Positions 35,285 to 44,919 of a stretch of 64,000 bases of DNA are shown in pieces; within the stretch, counting starts at the first letter, position 1, and each line of letters opens with the position of its first letter. Both the position numbers and the translations under genes were made by a program. Source of the DNA: an uncultured Flavobacteriales bacterium (GTDB taxonomy: Bacteria; Bacteroidota; Bacteroidia; Flavobacteriales; BACL11); assembly GCA_943788405.1 (NCBI GenBank), contig CALSQD010000002.1, positions 980,850 through 1,044,849 of the forward strand. The letters are read 5' to 3'. Below the pieces are notes generated by a model. That model was not told where the DNA came from, ran no database searches, and was given only the letters and a program-made list of their open reading frames with translations.

Positions 35285-36622
35285 ATGAAGATAATTATTG
35301 CAGGTGCTGGTGAGGTAGGTTCTTACATTGCACACATGCTAGCAACAGAGGAGCAGGACACCTATTTAATTGATAACAATAAAAAAAGGTTAGACAAAGC
35401 TAGACAACACAATGACATTATTGGGCTAGAAGGAGATGCTAAAGATGTTTCTGTTTTAATAGAGGCAGGCGTTAAATCATGCGATTTATTAATTGCAGCT
35501 ACTTCATCAGAGGAAACTAACCTACTTATTTGTATCCTTGGAAAAAAACTAGGTGCAAAAAGAACAATCAGTAGGATAAGTAATTTTGAAGAAATTGGTA
35601 GTAATATGCGCACACTCTACAAAGAAATTGGAGTGGACCATGTTATTTCACCAGTAGAAATAGCCTCAAAAGAAATTCATCAGCTTATAAAACATGAAGC
35701 TTTTTTAGATAATTATGATTTTGAAGGCGGAAAACTATCGGTATTTAGTATTCAACTTGCGGACTGCTCTCCTCTAGTAGGAAACTGTGTTTTGGACTCA
35801 AAACATTTTCACAACAATTTATCATTTAAACCTATTTCTATCCTAAGAAATAGCGAAACCATAATGGTACAAGCTAAAACAGAGTTTAAAACTAATGATA
35901 TTGTTTACTTCATTTCTACACCTAAGGGCTATGAGGAAATACCTCTTATTTGTGGACAGGAAGATTTTGACATCAAAGATGTGATGATACTAGGAGCTAG
36001 TAAAATTGGTGTACTTACTGCTGAAAGATTAGAAGGAAAATACAATATTACCCTAATTGAACAAAATGAGGAAAAAGCCATTAAAATTGCTCAAAAACTA
36101 AAAAAGACATTAGTTATTCATGGGGACGGAACTGATGTTTCTTTACTAGAAGAGCAAAGCATAGAAGATATGGATGCTTTTATTGCTGTAACAGGAGATT
36201 CTGAAACTAATATTATTTCATCATTAGTAGCAAAATCGCATGGAGTACGCAAAACAATATCAGGAGTTGAAAATATTGATTACATCAAATTATCGCACAA
36301 TATTGGTATAGATACTTTAATCAATAAAAAAGTAATTGCTGCAAATGACATTTTAAAATACATCCGTAAAGGAGAAGTAAATGCAATTGCAACTTTAAAT
36401 CTTGATGCTGAGGTTATTGAATTTACAGTAAAGTCAGGAAATAAAATAACCAACAAACCTTTAAAAGATTTGAATTTACCACCAATGGTAAATATTGCTG
36501 GAGTAGTAAGAGATGGCAAAGGGTTTATTCCTTTTGGAGAATTCCAAATGGCTGAAGGCGACAAAGCAATTGTATTCACTAATGATGAAGCTATTCATAA
36601 AATTGAAAAATTCTTTCAGTAG
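35285..36622 (+). CDS. trkA: Trk potassium uptake regulator TrkA
   Basis: TrkA is the cytoplasmic NAD(H)/nucleotide-binding gate of Trk potassium channels. The 445-residue protein is a tandem of two RCK (N+C) units. The first Rossmann motif GAGEVGSYIAHML is at 7-19 and the second GASKIGVLTAERL near 237-249; each is followed by a TrkA-C lobe. Acid-terminated nucleotide-binding strands (LIDNN, LIEQN) are present. The stop is followed after 3 nt by trkH, so the pair is an operon. Confidence 0.96.
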   Translation: MKIIIAGAGEVGSYIAHMLATEEQDTYLIDNNKKRLDKARQHNDIIGLEGDAKDVSVLIEAGVKSCDLLIAATSSEETNLLICILGKKLGAKRTISRISNFEEIGSNMRTLYKEIGVDHVISPVEIASKEIHQLIKHEAFLDNYDFEGGKLSVFSIQLADCSPLVGNCVLDSKHFHNNLSFKPISILRNSETIMVQAKTEFKTNDIVYFISTPKGYEEIPLICGQEDFDIKDVMILGASKIGVLTAERLEGKYNITLIEQNEEKAIKIAQKLKKTLVIHGDGTDVSLLEEQSIEDMDAFIAVTGDSETNIISSLVAKSHGVRKTISGVENIDYIKLSHNIGIDTLINKKVIAANDILKYIRKGEVNAIATLNLDAEVIEFTVKSGNKITNKPLKDLNLPPMVNIAGVVRDGKGFIPFGEFQMAEGDKAIVFTNDEAIHKIEKFFQ

Positions 36623-36625
36623 ATA

Positions 36626-38092
36626 ATGGCCAAAAAACTCATTAACAAATCGGTAGTTTTAAATGTAGTAGGAACACTTATCATTATTACTGGTTTCCTA
36701 ATGGCACTTGCCATTCCTTTTAGCTTTTATTATGATGATGGAATGCAAGGTGTTTTCATACAATCCACCATTATTACCCTAATAACAGGACTACTCACCA
36801 AATACTTAACTCGAAAAAAGAAGAGTGATGAAGTAAAGAAAAGAGAAGGTTATTTAATTGTTGTACTAGGCTGGACAGGAATGATTATTTGTAGTGCCAT
36901 TCCTTATTTGCTAAGTGGCGCTTTTGATGGTACTACCAATGCATTTTTTGAAACTATTTCAGGGCTAACCACTACAGGATCTTCTATCCTAAATAATATT
37001 GAACAAATGCCAGAGAGCATACTGTTTTGGAGAAGTATGACACAGTGGATTGGAGGTATGGGAATTATTGTACTTACCATTGCTATTCTGCCTTTACTTG
37101 GTGTTGGAGGAATGGAACTTTTTGCATCAGAAGCACCAGGACCTAAAAAGGATAAAATACACCCAAGAATAAAGGAGACTGCCAAACGATTATGGCTAAT
37201 TTACATTTTCTTAACTGTACTAGAAACTGTATTATTATGGCTTGCTGGCATGCCATTTTTTGATGCAATTAATCATGCATTAACAAATGTTAGTACAGGA
37301 GGTTTTTCCACTAAACAAGCAAGCATAGGACATTTCACTTCTCCTCTAATTCAATATATAATTATCCTATTTATGTTTATTGGAGGGATAAACTTTACTT
37401 TAATTTATTTTGGTGCAAAATTAAAATTTAAAAAATTTATTGAGAATGATGAATTTAAATGGTTTATATGCGCCATACCATTCCTTTTACTGATTATCTT
37501 TCCCTTAGTAAACCAAGTATCTGAAAATAATTTCGAAACTAGTTTCCGACATGCTTTATTTCAGATTATGAGTATAATAACTGGAACTGGATATTCAACT
37601 GCTGATTTTACAGCATGGGGAGCTTTTGCAACTTTCATTTTTTTCCTTTTAATGTTTAGTGGTGCTAGTGCAGGGAGTACTACCGGAGGTGTTAAGATTG
37701 TAAGAATTGGATTGCTTATTAAAAACACCATTTTAGAATTCAAAAGAAGATTACACCCTAACGCAATTATTCCTGTGCAATTAAATGGAAATGGAGTATC
37801 ACCAAAGATTATCTATAATCTATTGGCTTTTGTTTTCTTTTACCTTTTTGTATTTGTAACAGGAAGTATAGCCTTAACTTTTATTGGATTAGATTTTCAG
37901 GATGCAGTTGGCGCTTCAGCTACAGCTATTAGTAATGTAGGGCCTGGAATTGGGAGTGTAGGACCTTCTGCTAGTTTTGCTCACTTACCTGATGCCGCTA
38001 AATGGGTACTTTCTTTCTTGATGATTTTAGGAAGACTAGAACTCTTTACAATTGCAATTTTGTTTACTCCTTATTTCTGGAAGAGGAATTAA
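36626..38092 (+). CDS. trkH: Trk potassium uptake transmembrane protein TrkH
   Basis: TrkH is the potassium-conducting subunit gated by TrkA. The 488-residue protein has about ten membrane segments and four pore-loop motifs with the expected selectivity-filter glycines: TTTGSS, VSTGGFS, TGTGYS and NVGPG. SAGSTTGGVKIVR lies after the third repeat. The ATG lies 3 nt after trkA. Its stop codon directly abuts that of the convergent next gene. Confidence 0.96.
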   Translation: MAKKLINKSVVLNVVGTLIIITGFLMALAIPFSFYYDDGMQGVFIQSTIITLITGLLTKYLTRKKKSDEVKKREGYLIVVLGWTGMIICSAIPYLLSGAFDGTTNAFFETISGLTTTGSSILNNIEQMPESILFWRSMTQWIGGMGIIVLTIAILPLLGVGGMELFASEAPGPKKDKIHPRIKETAKRLWLIYIFLTVLETVLLWLAGMPFFDAINHALTNVSTGGFSTKQASIGHFTSPLIQYIIILFMFIGGINFTLIYFGAKLKFKKFIENDEFKWFICAIPFLLLIIFPLVNQVSENNFETSFRHALFQIMSIITGTGYSTADFTAWGAFATFIFFLLMFSGASAGSTTGGVKIVRIGLLIKNTILEFKRRLHPNAIIPVQLNGNGVSPKIIYNLLAFVFFYLFVFVTGSIALTFIGLDFQDAVGASATAISNVGPGIGSVGPSASFAHLPDAAKWVLSFLMILGRLELFTIAILFTPYFWKRN

Positions 38093-39439
38093 TTATTCCA
38101 CAACCACCTTAAGCTCCACACTTCCATCTTCATAGATATTTAGGAAAGGTTTATTGCTTTCAGGATTTATAGTTTTCCCTTGTAAATCAACTGACTTCAA
38201 CAACTTCTTATTTTGTGATTGCGTTTCAGTTACTGAAACTCCAGACCACTCCAAAGGTGCGTAAATAAAATGAACTTCCTTTTCGGTAGAAGCTGAGTAA
38301 ACAACAGAAAAATTAAGATTACTGTAAGGGCCTCCACAAGTAATATCTGGCTTTAACTTATGGCCAAAAACAGCTGTATCAGATGCTACACCATTGAATA
38401 AACTTTCTCCATTACTAGCCATTACATTATAGAAGCACTCTTTAACTCCATTTCTATTTTCTTCCCATACACTTACAAAAACACCTCCATAATTCTCAGT
38501 ACTCACTATTTTTGGCTGATCTTGCAAAAAACTACCTGATGATTCTACTTGTGTAAAATAGCTTTTTTGTAAATCAGCAATATTTACATTGGACTTATAC
38601 AGCTCATTAATCCCAGAACCTCCATTACGCCTAATCACCATAATACTATCACCTAATACTGCTCCCTCAGGTGAAGATGTTGGACAAGCATTTAATACCC
38701 AATTCACATCATCCAAATCCTGAGCAGCAGTAAAAGTCAATCCATCATCATCTGATTTTGCGATATAGGAATTCCTTACATTTAAATCATTATTTCTGAA
38801 TAATAAAAATATATTATTTCCACTTGACACTAGAGTAGATTGACAACAATCACAAGGTTCTCCAGGGACCAAATCACTTACATCAACAGCTGTACTAAAA
38901 GTTGTACCAAAATCAAAAGAGGTTTTCACCATTTGCTTCCAGTGGGTCCATCCAGGTAAACATTCCATGTAGGAAATTACAGGATTTCCATCTTCCCTAA
39001 CTGTCAAATTAGGCATTGCAAATTTATGCGTATTTGAATTATCTGAAACTCTAATTGTATCCGAAAAAGAAAGCCCTCCGTCAAATGAGTGCTTCATATA
39101 GATTACATGATTATTATGCAATGATGATTCAAAAATCAGATAAAGTGTATCTCCTTTTGCAGCAATCTCAGGCCCTATAAAGCCTGCAGGTTTTAAAGTT
39201 GAATTAACCAAACTAACAGTGCTATCAAAAGCAGTACCATTCCATTTTCTTGCTTTAATTTCTTTAGGGCTTGCTGTTTTACTCCAAATAACAAAAGGAC
39301 TATTGCTTGCTGTCATTACTACTCTTGGCCTATGATACCCTTCAGAATTACCATTACTAAGTACATGAGTAGTACTAGGACCAAGATATTGAGCAAAAGT
39401 AAAGAAAGGAAGTAAAAAGAAAAATAGAAATGATTTCAT
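38093..39439 (-). CDS. Secreted sialidase-like beta-propeller protein with short T9SS-type tail
   Basis: The signal peptide MKSFLFFFLLPFFTFAQ is followed by about 370 residues with repeated BNR/Asp-box-like strands (SFDGGLSFSDTIRV, SFDFGTTFSTAVDV, SDDDGLTFTAAQDL). This suggests a six-bladed sialidase-fold propeller. I do not see the full set of catalytic Arg/Tyr/Glu residues, so glycosidase activity is uncertain. The end (VDLQGKTINPESNKPFLN then IYEDGSVELKVVVE) resembles the tail of the M43 protease, a short variant of the T9SS type A signal. The gene directly abuts trkH, tail to tail. Confidence 0.75.
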   Translation of the reverse strand: MKSFLFFFLLPFFTFAQYLGPSTTHVLSNGNSEGYHRPRVVMTASNSPFVIWSKTASPKEIKARKWNGTAFDSTVSLVNSTLKPAGFIGPEIAAKGDTLYLIFESSLHNNHVIYMKHSFDGGLSFSDTIRVSDNSNTHKFAMPNLTVREDGNPVISYMECLPGWTHWKQMVKTSFDFGTTFSTAVDVSDLVPGEPCDCCQSTLVSSGNNIFLLFRNNDLNVRNSYIAKSDDDGLTFTAAQDLDDVNWVLNACPTSSPEGAVLGDSIMVIRRNGGSGINELYKSNVNIADLQKSYFTQVESSGSFLQDQPKIVSTENYGGVFVSVWEENRNGVKECFYNVMASNGESLFNGVASDTAVFGHKLKPDITCGGPYSNLNFSVVYSASTEKEVHFIYAPLEWSGVSVTETQSQNKKLLKSVDLQGKTINPESNKPFLNIYEDGSVELKVVVE

Positions 39440-39470
39440 AGCTTAAAATTTTGCTATAAAACTACATAAT

Positions 39471-42209
39471 TTATCTGATAATAAATAGGTGGCCTCTCTC
39501 CAGATGCTTCCATCCTTCAAAATCTTGGAAATAAACTTCATAAACATAAGTACCCATTGGCAAGTCATTACCAGTTTCATAATGTTTTCCATCCCAACCA
39601 TTAGAATTTAAAAAGCATTCTAATTCTGAAATATTTTCTGACGCATATACTAAGTTAGAAAAACGATCATAGATATTAAATAGGAAAGTTGATTCCCTTA
39701 TTCCATTATAAGATAAACAAAACACATCATTCATACCATCATAATCAGGAGTAAAACTATTTGGAATATACATCCAGTATTCATCAGCAACCCATATTTG
39801 TTTTGAGACAGTATCACTACACCCTTTATTATCTAGCACAATTAAGCTCAACTGATAAATACCTAATGAATCTTTATAAGTATGATAAGGATTTCTAGAA
39901 AAGTCATTAACTGAATTATCACCAAAATCCCAACTCCAAGCAACTATAGTTCCAATTGAAACATCAGTCAATTGAACAGAAGGGTATAAAATAGATAAAG
40001 TATCAGTTGCAGTAGTAAATAATGCATTTGGTGATTGCTGAATTGTAATCATAGCTGACCCTGAAACCCAACCTATAGTAGCTGCTTCAATAAAAGAAGT
40101 TAAGGTATAATTACCTTCCTCTTTTGTATGAATAATATACGGATTTAATGTAGTAGTAATTGAAGGCTGATTTTCCCCATCAATCGCATATACAAATGTA
40201 TAAGGAGAAGTAGCTCCAGCAAAAGAAATCTTAACCTCAGCTTCCTTATTAGCATTATCACAAATAGTATCACTTCCAGAAATAAAAGCAGAAAGTGGAG
40301 GCTGGAGGTATGTATATAACACACAAGAATCTGATATGTTTGCTACAAAAGAAGCTATGGTTGAGCTAACTGCAGGTAACACAGTGTTTCCATATGTTTT
40401 CCACTGACTAAAAAGCCAACCTGGCTGAAGTGCAGCTTCAATACTAATAGTTTCACCAGCCCAATAATTCTGAGTATAAGGCATTGCTTGCACAACTCCA
40501 TTAATATTAAAAGTAGCTGTCCCTGGATTATTTATATTATAATTAATTTGCACTCCTAATCTTTTATAAACAACTGAATCAGTAAACAATGTATCACAAC
40601 CATCTAAAACAATATGATTAGTAATAAAAGTTCCTGTATCTGCAGGGTTAAATACCATAATTTCAGAATAAACTGTATCAAAAGTATTGTTAACCGTAAA
40701 ACTTCCAGGAGTCATGCTCATCTTCCAAACAAAAATATCCTTTCTTCCAAGTGAATTAAGTATAGTCCCATCAAAATCAGCTGAATCTTCATAAAAACCA
40801 ATTGCATAAACATTGCCAAATCCATCAGGACAAATATCACCAGTCCTATCATCATCATCCGTATCAGTTCCTCCCATTTTTGCCCATACCCAATCTCCAT
40901 TACTAGAAGCACCATCAATTTGAGCCACCCAAGCAGAGGCAGAAGTATCTCCAGCAATTTGAGGAGATATAGTAAGTCCATTTGTAAAAGTCATTTCTCC
41001 TTTTGTAGTACCACCAATAAAAACTTGTTTATTTACATCAACTGACATTTGATAGGGTTTATCTGTACCAGAGCTTCTTGCTCTTTTTGCCCACTTCCAA
41101 TCTCCTTGATTATTCATTTTAGCAACAAAAACATCTCGCTTTTTTTTATGACTTAGCGTATCTGTTCCGTTAGATGCATTAGCTCCAGGAAAAACCATAG
41201 GATTTCTATACTCTCCAGTTACGTAAACATCACCACAAACATCAACTGCAATAGAGTTTGCTCTATCTGTTTTATTACTACCTACATTATCTGCCCAAAG
41301 CCAATTACCATCTTTATCCATTTTAAAAACAAAAGCATCCCATTCACCATTAGAGGTAATTGAAAATGGACCATAATTACCTGTGTTTTGAAATCCACCG
41401 ACAACATAAATATTGGAAAATTGATCAATTGCTAACCTGTTATCTCTTGAGCCTCTCTGGTCTTTTATTCCATCAAACTTATCTACCCAAAGCCAGTTTC
41501 CATTTTGATCTAACTTACCAATATATCCCATTGGTTCACAAGTAACATCCCAGTCAGGATTTGCTATTGATAAATTATCAAATTCAGCACTATAACCAGA
41601 GAAGAAACCAGTTACATAAATAAAACCATCAACATCTACTTTTACATCATAAGAATGATCATCAGCATCATAGATTGGCCATGGACAACCTCCAGAAGTA
41701 TTATCAGCTCCAAAACCTACCACCCATTGAGGCACTCCATCCTTATCAATCTTAGCTAATAAAGAATTATCATGATTATTCAAAGCTGTTCCCCATGCAT
41801 TTTGAGTAACACTTAAAGTGCCTAAATTATAAGATGACCAAAAAGTACCTGTTATAAACACATCTCCCCCAGGAGTAACATGCATCCCAAGTGCTCTATC
41901 ATCACAACACCCTCCTGACAGATTACCTCCTGCTATTGCCCACAATACATTTCCTAAAGAATCCATTTTAAAAACAAAATTTTCTTTATTGTTTCCCGAA
42001 GTACTTAAATTACTATTGGTTAATGTAATTCCTCCAAAAGTAGCCTGATTATTAAAAAAACCACTACAATAAATAAAACCTAATGAATCACACCCAATAG
42101 AAATACCTTTATCTGAATCAGCTCCTCCAAATGATTTAACCCAATCAGTTGTTTGTGAGAATACATTTACACTTACTAAAATAAAAAGGGCTACTAGAAA
42201 ATTTTTCAT
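39471..42209 (-). CDS. T9SS type B (gliding motility-associated C-terminal) surface protein with SBBP propeller and PKD domain
   Basis: The signal peptide MKNFLVALFILVSVNVFSQ leads about 500 residues of SBBP-type beta-propeller repeats (units such as ALGMHVTPGGDVFITGTFWS, NSIAVDVCGDVYVTGEYRN). Unrecognised beta domains follow. A PKD domain lies near 725-805 (SWDFGDNSVNDFSRNPYHTY). The last roughly 95 residues are a CHU_C/gliding-motility C-terminal sorting domain with IPNSFTPDYDGMNDVF and NIYDRFSNLVY. It is exported by the type IX system. A -7 box lies 6 nt before the ATG, so the message may be almost leaderless. Confidence 0.9.
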   Translation of the reverse strand: MKNFLVALFILVSVNVFSQTTDWVKSFGGADSDKGISIGCDSLGFIYCSGFFNNQATFGGITLTNSNLSTSGNNKENFVFKMDSLGNVLWAIAGGNLSGGCCDDRALGMHVTPGGDVFITGTFWSSYNLGTLSVTQNAWGTALNNHDNSLLAKIDKDGVPQWVVGFGADNTSGGCPWPIYDADDHSYDVKVDVDGFIYVTGFFSGYSAEFDNLSIANPDWDVTCEPMGYIGKLDQNGNWLWVDKFDGIKDQRGSRDNRLAIDQFSNIYVVGGFQNTGNYGPFSITSNGEWDAFVFKMDKDGNWLWADNVGSNKTDRANSIAVDVCGDVYVTGEYRNPMVFPGANASNGTDTLSHKKKRDVFVAKMNNQGDWKWAKRARSSGTDKPYQMSVDVNKQVFIGGTTKGEMTFTNGLTISPQIAGDTSASAWVAQIDGASSNGDWVWAKMGGTDTDDDDRTGDICPDGFGNVYAIGFYEDSADFDGTILNSLGRKDIFVWKMSMTPGSFTVNNTFDTVYSEIMVFNPADTGTFITNHIVLDGCDTLFTDSVVYKRLGVQINYNINNPGTATFNINGVVQAMPYTQNYWAGETISIEAALQPGWLFSQWKTYGNTVLPAVSSTIASFVANISDSCVLYTYLQPPLSAFISGSDTICDNANKEAEVKISFAGATSPYTFVYAIDGENQPSITTTLNPYIIHTKEEGNYTLTSFIEAATIGWVSGSAMITIQQSPNALFTTATDTLSILYPSVQLTDVSIGTIVAWSWDFGDNSVNDFSRNPYHTYKDSLGIYQLSLIVLDNKGCSDTVSKQIWVADEYWMYIPNSFTPDYDGMNDVFCLSYNGIRESTFLFNIYDRFSNLVYASENISELECFLNSNGWDGKHYETGNDLPMGTYVYEVYFQDFEGWKHLERGHLFIIR

Positions 42210-42215
42210 AAGTCA

Positions 42216-42223
42216 CAAAAATA
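42216..42223 (-). promoter_or_regulatory. -7 box (TATTTTTG) of the SBBP/PKD surface protein
   Basis: A perfect TANNTTTG box on the minus strand ends 6 nt before the ATG. No TTTG lies at the right distance upstream. Confidence 0.45.
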
Positions 42224-42264
42224 AAGAAATTCATAACAAGAGAGACTCGTAAACAGAAACAATC

Positions 42265-44049
42265 TTATGCATCCAAATTCGCATCAGACTGTAAATGATA
42301 CATATCAGAATAGGCACCTCCACTTTCAAGGAGTTGTTGGTGCGTACCTTCTTCCAATACAGCACCATCTTTTAGGTGCAGAATCTTATCGGCATTTACG
42401 ATAGTAGAAAGCCTATGTGCAATAACAATAGTCGTTCGGTTTTTGGATAGTTTTTCCAAAGCATTTTGCAATAACTCCTCAGTTGCAGTATCAATAGAAG
42501 AAGTAGCTTCATCCAGAATTAAGATTTTAGGATTACGAACATAAACCCTTAAAAAAGCAATGAGCTGCCTTTGCCCTGCTGAAAGCGTAACCCCTCTTTC
42601 GCCCACTACATAATCGTAAGATTTTGGTAGAGAAGAAATAAAATCATGAACCCCAATTTCCTTAGCAGCTGCAATAACTTGCCCCCTTGTAATACTTTCA
42701 TCAAACAAAGTGATGTTATTCAAAATAGAATCCGAGAATAAGAATACTTCCTGCTGCACTAAAGCAATATTTTTTCGGAGACTTTCCAACTGAATGGAAT
42801 CAATATTTATGCCATCAATAGTAATGGCCCCTTTTTGGATTTCATAGAAACGATTCAATACAGAAATTATAGAAGTTTTACCTGCCCCTGTCCTACCAAC
42901 AAGTGCCAGTAATTTTCCTGCCTGAATTTCAAAAGACAATCCTTTAAGCACCCACTCATCTTGCTTATAGCAAAAATCAACAGCATTAAAAGCAATAGAT
43001 CCCTTCCTGTTTTCAAGCGTTTCAGTTCCTTCATCAGCAATTTTCTCATCCGTATCCAATACTTTAAACACACGCTCAGAACCTACAATTCCCATTTGTA
43101 AAATATTGAACCTATCCGCTAACTGCCTGATAGGACGGAACATCATATGGACAAATAAAATGAATGCAATCAACTCCCCAATCGTTATGTCTTTTCCTTC
43201 CAAAATTCCTTGCCCACCATACCAAACAATTAACCCAATTGACATGGCCGAAAGCACCTCAACAATTGGAAAAAATACTGCATAGTAGAAAATAGAACGC
43301 AAGTGAGCATCACGGTGGGATTGATTAATGGTTTTGAACTTTTTGTATTCCGCCTGTTCCCTATTAAAAATCTGGACAATATTCATCCCCACAATATGTT
43401 CCTGAACAAAAGTATTGAGCTGAGAAACCTGCTCACGAACATCCTGAAAAGAAGCCTTTATATTGCGCTTGAACCAAGCTGTAGCCACCAATAAAATAGG
43501 GATGGTAAGCATGGCAATAATTGCCAAACGCCAATCCGTATAAAACATCATAGTAATAACCACCACCAATTTAAGGAGTTCAGCAATAATTACCAATAAA
43601 CCTTGAGAGAAAATATCGGCAATGGTTTCAATATCCGAAACGGAACGCGTAACCAAAGTACCAATAGGTGTATTATCGATATACTTCATCTTAAGGGATA
43701 AAATATGCTTGAAAATTTTGGCACGCAAGTCCTGAATAACATGCTGCCCTATCCAAGTAGAAAGATAAATATAAAAGAACTGAATAATACCTTCCAAAAA
43801 AAGCAACCCTAACAAGAGTATAGTAATATCTAAAAGCTTTTCTTTATTAGGAATAATGATATAATTATCAATAGCATAATTAATAAGCATAGGGCGTAAA
43901 GGCCCTAAAAAAGAAAGAGAAATAGCAGCAATTGCTGCCACTGTAAACTGTAAACGATAAGGCTTTGCAAAAGCAAGTACACGCTTAAGCAATATAAAAT
44001 CAATTACGCTACCTGTTTTGCTATTTGTTTGATTTTTAGCTCCTGACAT
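42265..44049 (-). CDS. ABC transporter, permease-ATPase half-transporter (MsbA/MdlB type)
   Basis: The 594-residue exporter has a six-helix membrane domain (about 20-330) fused to an ATPase. The Walker A GRTGAGKTS is near residue 385, the Q-loop is ALVQQEVFLFSD, the signature is LSAGQRQLIAF, Walker B is ILILDEATSSID, and the switch His lies in VIAHRLSTI. It would act as a homodimer or with another half-transporter; substrate (lipid, peptide or drug) cannot be told. The ATG follows the truA stop without a gap, so the two are co-transcribed. Confidence 0.93.
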   Translation of the reverse strand: MSGAKNQTNSKTGSVIDFILLKRVLAFAKPYRLQFTVAAIAAISLSFLGPLRPMLINYAIDNYIIIPNKEKLLDITILLLGLLFLEGIIQFFYIYLSTWIGQHVIQDLRAKIFKHILSLKMKYIDNTPIGTLVTRSVSDIETIADIFSQGLLVIIAELLKLVVVITMMFYTDWRLAIIAMLTIPILLVATAWFKRNIKASFQDVREQVSQLNTFVQEHIVGMNIVQIFNREQAEYKKFKTINQSHRDAHLRSIFYYAVFFPIVEVLSAMSIGLIVWYGGQGILEGKDITIGELIAFILFVHMMFRPIRQLADRFNILQMGIVGSERVFKVLDTDEKIADEGTETLENRKGSIAFNAVDFCYKQDEWVLKGLSFEIQAGKLLALVGRTGAGKTSIISVLNRFYEIQKGAITIDGINIDSIQLESLRKNIALVQQEVFLFSDSILNNITLFDESITRGQVIAAAKEIGVHDFISSLPKSYDYVVGERGVTLSAGQRQLIAFLRVYVRNPKILILDEATSSIDTATEELLQNALEKLSKNRTTIVIAHRLSTIVNADKILHLKDGAVLEEGTHQQLLESGGAYSDMYHLQSDANLDA

Positions 44050-44790
44050 TTATTCAATACTATTTTTAGGATATTCCACCTCAACTAAAAAAAGGGCATG
44101 TGCTGGCACAGAAGTACCTGCCTTACACCTATCCTTTTTAGCGATAATTTGTTTTACATCATCAGGATAAATTTTACCTACACCAACCTCCAACAAAGTA
44201 CCAACTATAGCCCTTACCATATTACGCAAAAACCTATCAGCCTTTATTGTAAAAACAAGCTCTTTACCTTGCCACTTCCAAAGCGCCATACTGATATCAC
44301 AATTATTAGTAAATGTTTGCGTATTTACTTTAGAGAAAGAAGTAAAATCCTGCATCCCTAATAAATGTTTACAAGCCGTATTCATAGCCTCAATATCCAA
44401 AGGTTTATGTAAAAAATAAGCTTGCTCAATAAAAGGATTTTTTTGATGAATAATATGATACTGATAAGTACGACTTATTGCATCAAAACGACAATTAGCA
44501 TCCGCATTAACTTCAGCAATACCATGTATAACAATGTCAGAAGGCAAAAAACCATTCAATTTAACAATGATTTTTGGAATATCAAATTCCACCTCAACAT
44601 CAAAATGCGCAAACATTTGCTTAGCATGTACCCCAGCATCCGTACGCCCAGCACCCATCACCTCAATCTTAACATTAAGTATAGTACTTAAGGCTTTGTT
44701 TATTTCGGCCTGCACTGTATTAGCATTGGGTTGCACCTGCCACCCATGGTAATTTGTGCCTTTGTAAGAAAGTTCAATGAAAAAACGCAT
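44050..44790 (-). CDS. truA: tRNA pseudouridine(38-40) synthase
   Basis: TruA isomerises uridines 38-40 in the tRNA anticodon stem. The catalytic Asp51 lies in GAGRTDAGVHA, and the N-terminus RFFIELSYKGTNYHGWQ and RFLRNMVRAIVGTLLEVG region are standard. The protein has 246 residues. A perfect -7 box (44803-44796) ends 5 nt before the ATG, so the mRNA is probably leaderless. It is divergent from the moxR operon and heads a two-gene unit with the ABC exporter. Confidence 0.96.
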   Translation of the reverse strand: MRFFIELSYKGTNYHGWQVQPNANTVQAEINKALSTILNVKIEVMGAGRTDAGVHAKQMFAHFDVEVEFDIPKIIVKLNGFLPSDIVIHGIAEVNADANCRFDAISRTYQYHIIHQKNPFIEQAYFLHKPLDIEAMNTACKHLLGMQDFTSFSKVNTQTFTNNCDISMALWKWQGKELVFTIKADRFLRNMVRAIVGTLLEVGVGKIYPDDVKQIIAKKDRCKAGTSVPAHALFLVEVEYPKNSIE

Positions 44791-44795
44791 GTGGG

Positions 44796-44803
44796 CAAAG
44801 ATA
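44796..44803 (-). promoter_or_regulatory. -7 box (TATCTTTG) of truA
   Basis: A perfect TANNTTTG box followed by C ends 5 nt before the truA ATG on the minus strand. A TTTA (44823-44820) lies 16 bp upstream as a possible degenerate -33. Confidence 0.55.
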
Positions 44804-44870
44804 GTTTTTAGATATGAGTTAAAGGAAGATTAATTCTTAATAAAATAATCTCAAAAAATTAGCGTTCACA

Positions 44871-44901
44871 TTTGCAAATAAAAATACAAAACTTAAATTT
44901 G
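44871..44901 (+). promoter_or_regulatory. Promoter of the Bat operon (TTTG-N19-TAAATTTG)
   Basis: TTTG at 44871-44874 and TAAATTTG at 44894-44901 are 19 bp apart, an exact Bacteroidota consensus. The box ends 18 nt before the moxR ATG at 44920. It also shows that an in-frame TTG at 44872 cannot be the start. Confidence 0.85.
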
Positions 44902-44919
44902 CATCCCAAAATTAAAAAA

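Noticed and set aside
44872-44919. Upstream TTG start for the MoxR ATPase
   Set aside because: It overlaps the -33 and -7 promoter elements; the family N-terminus fits ATG 44920.
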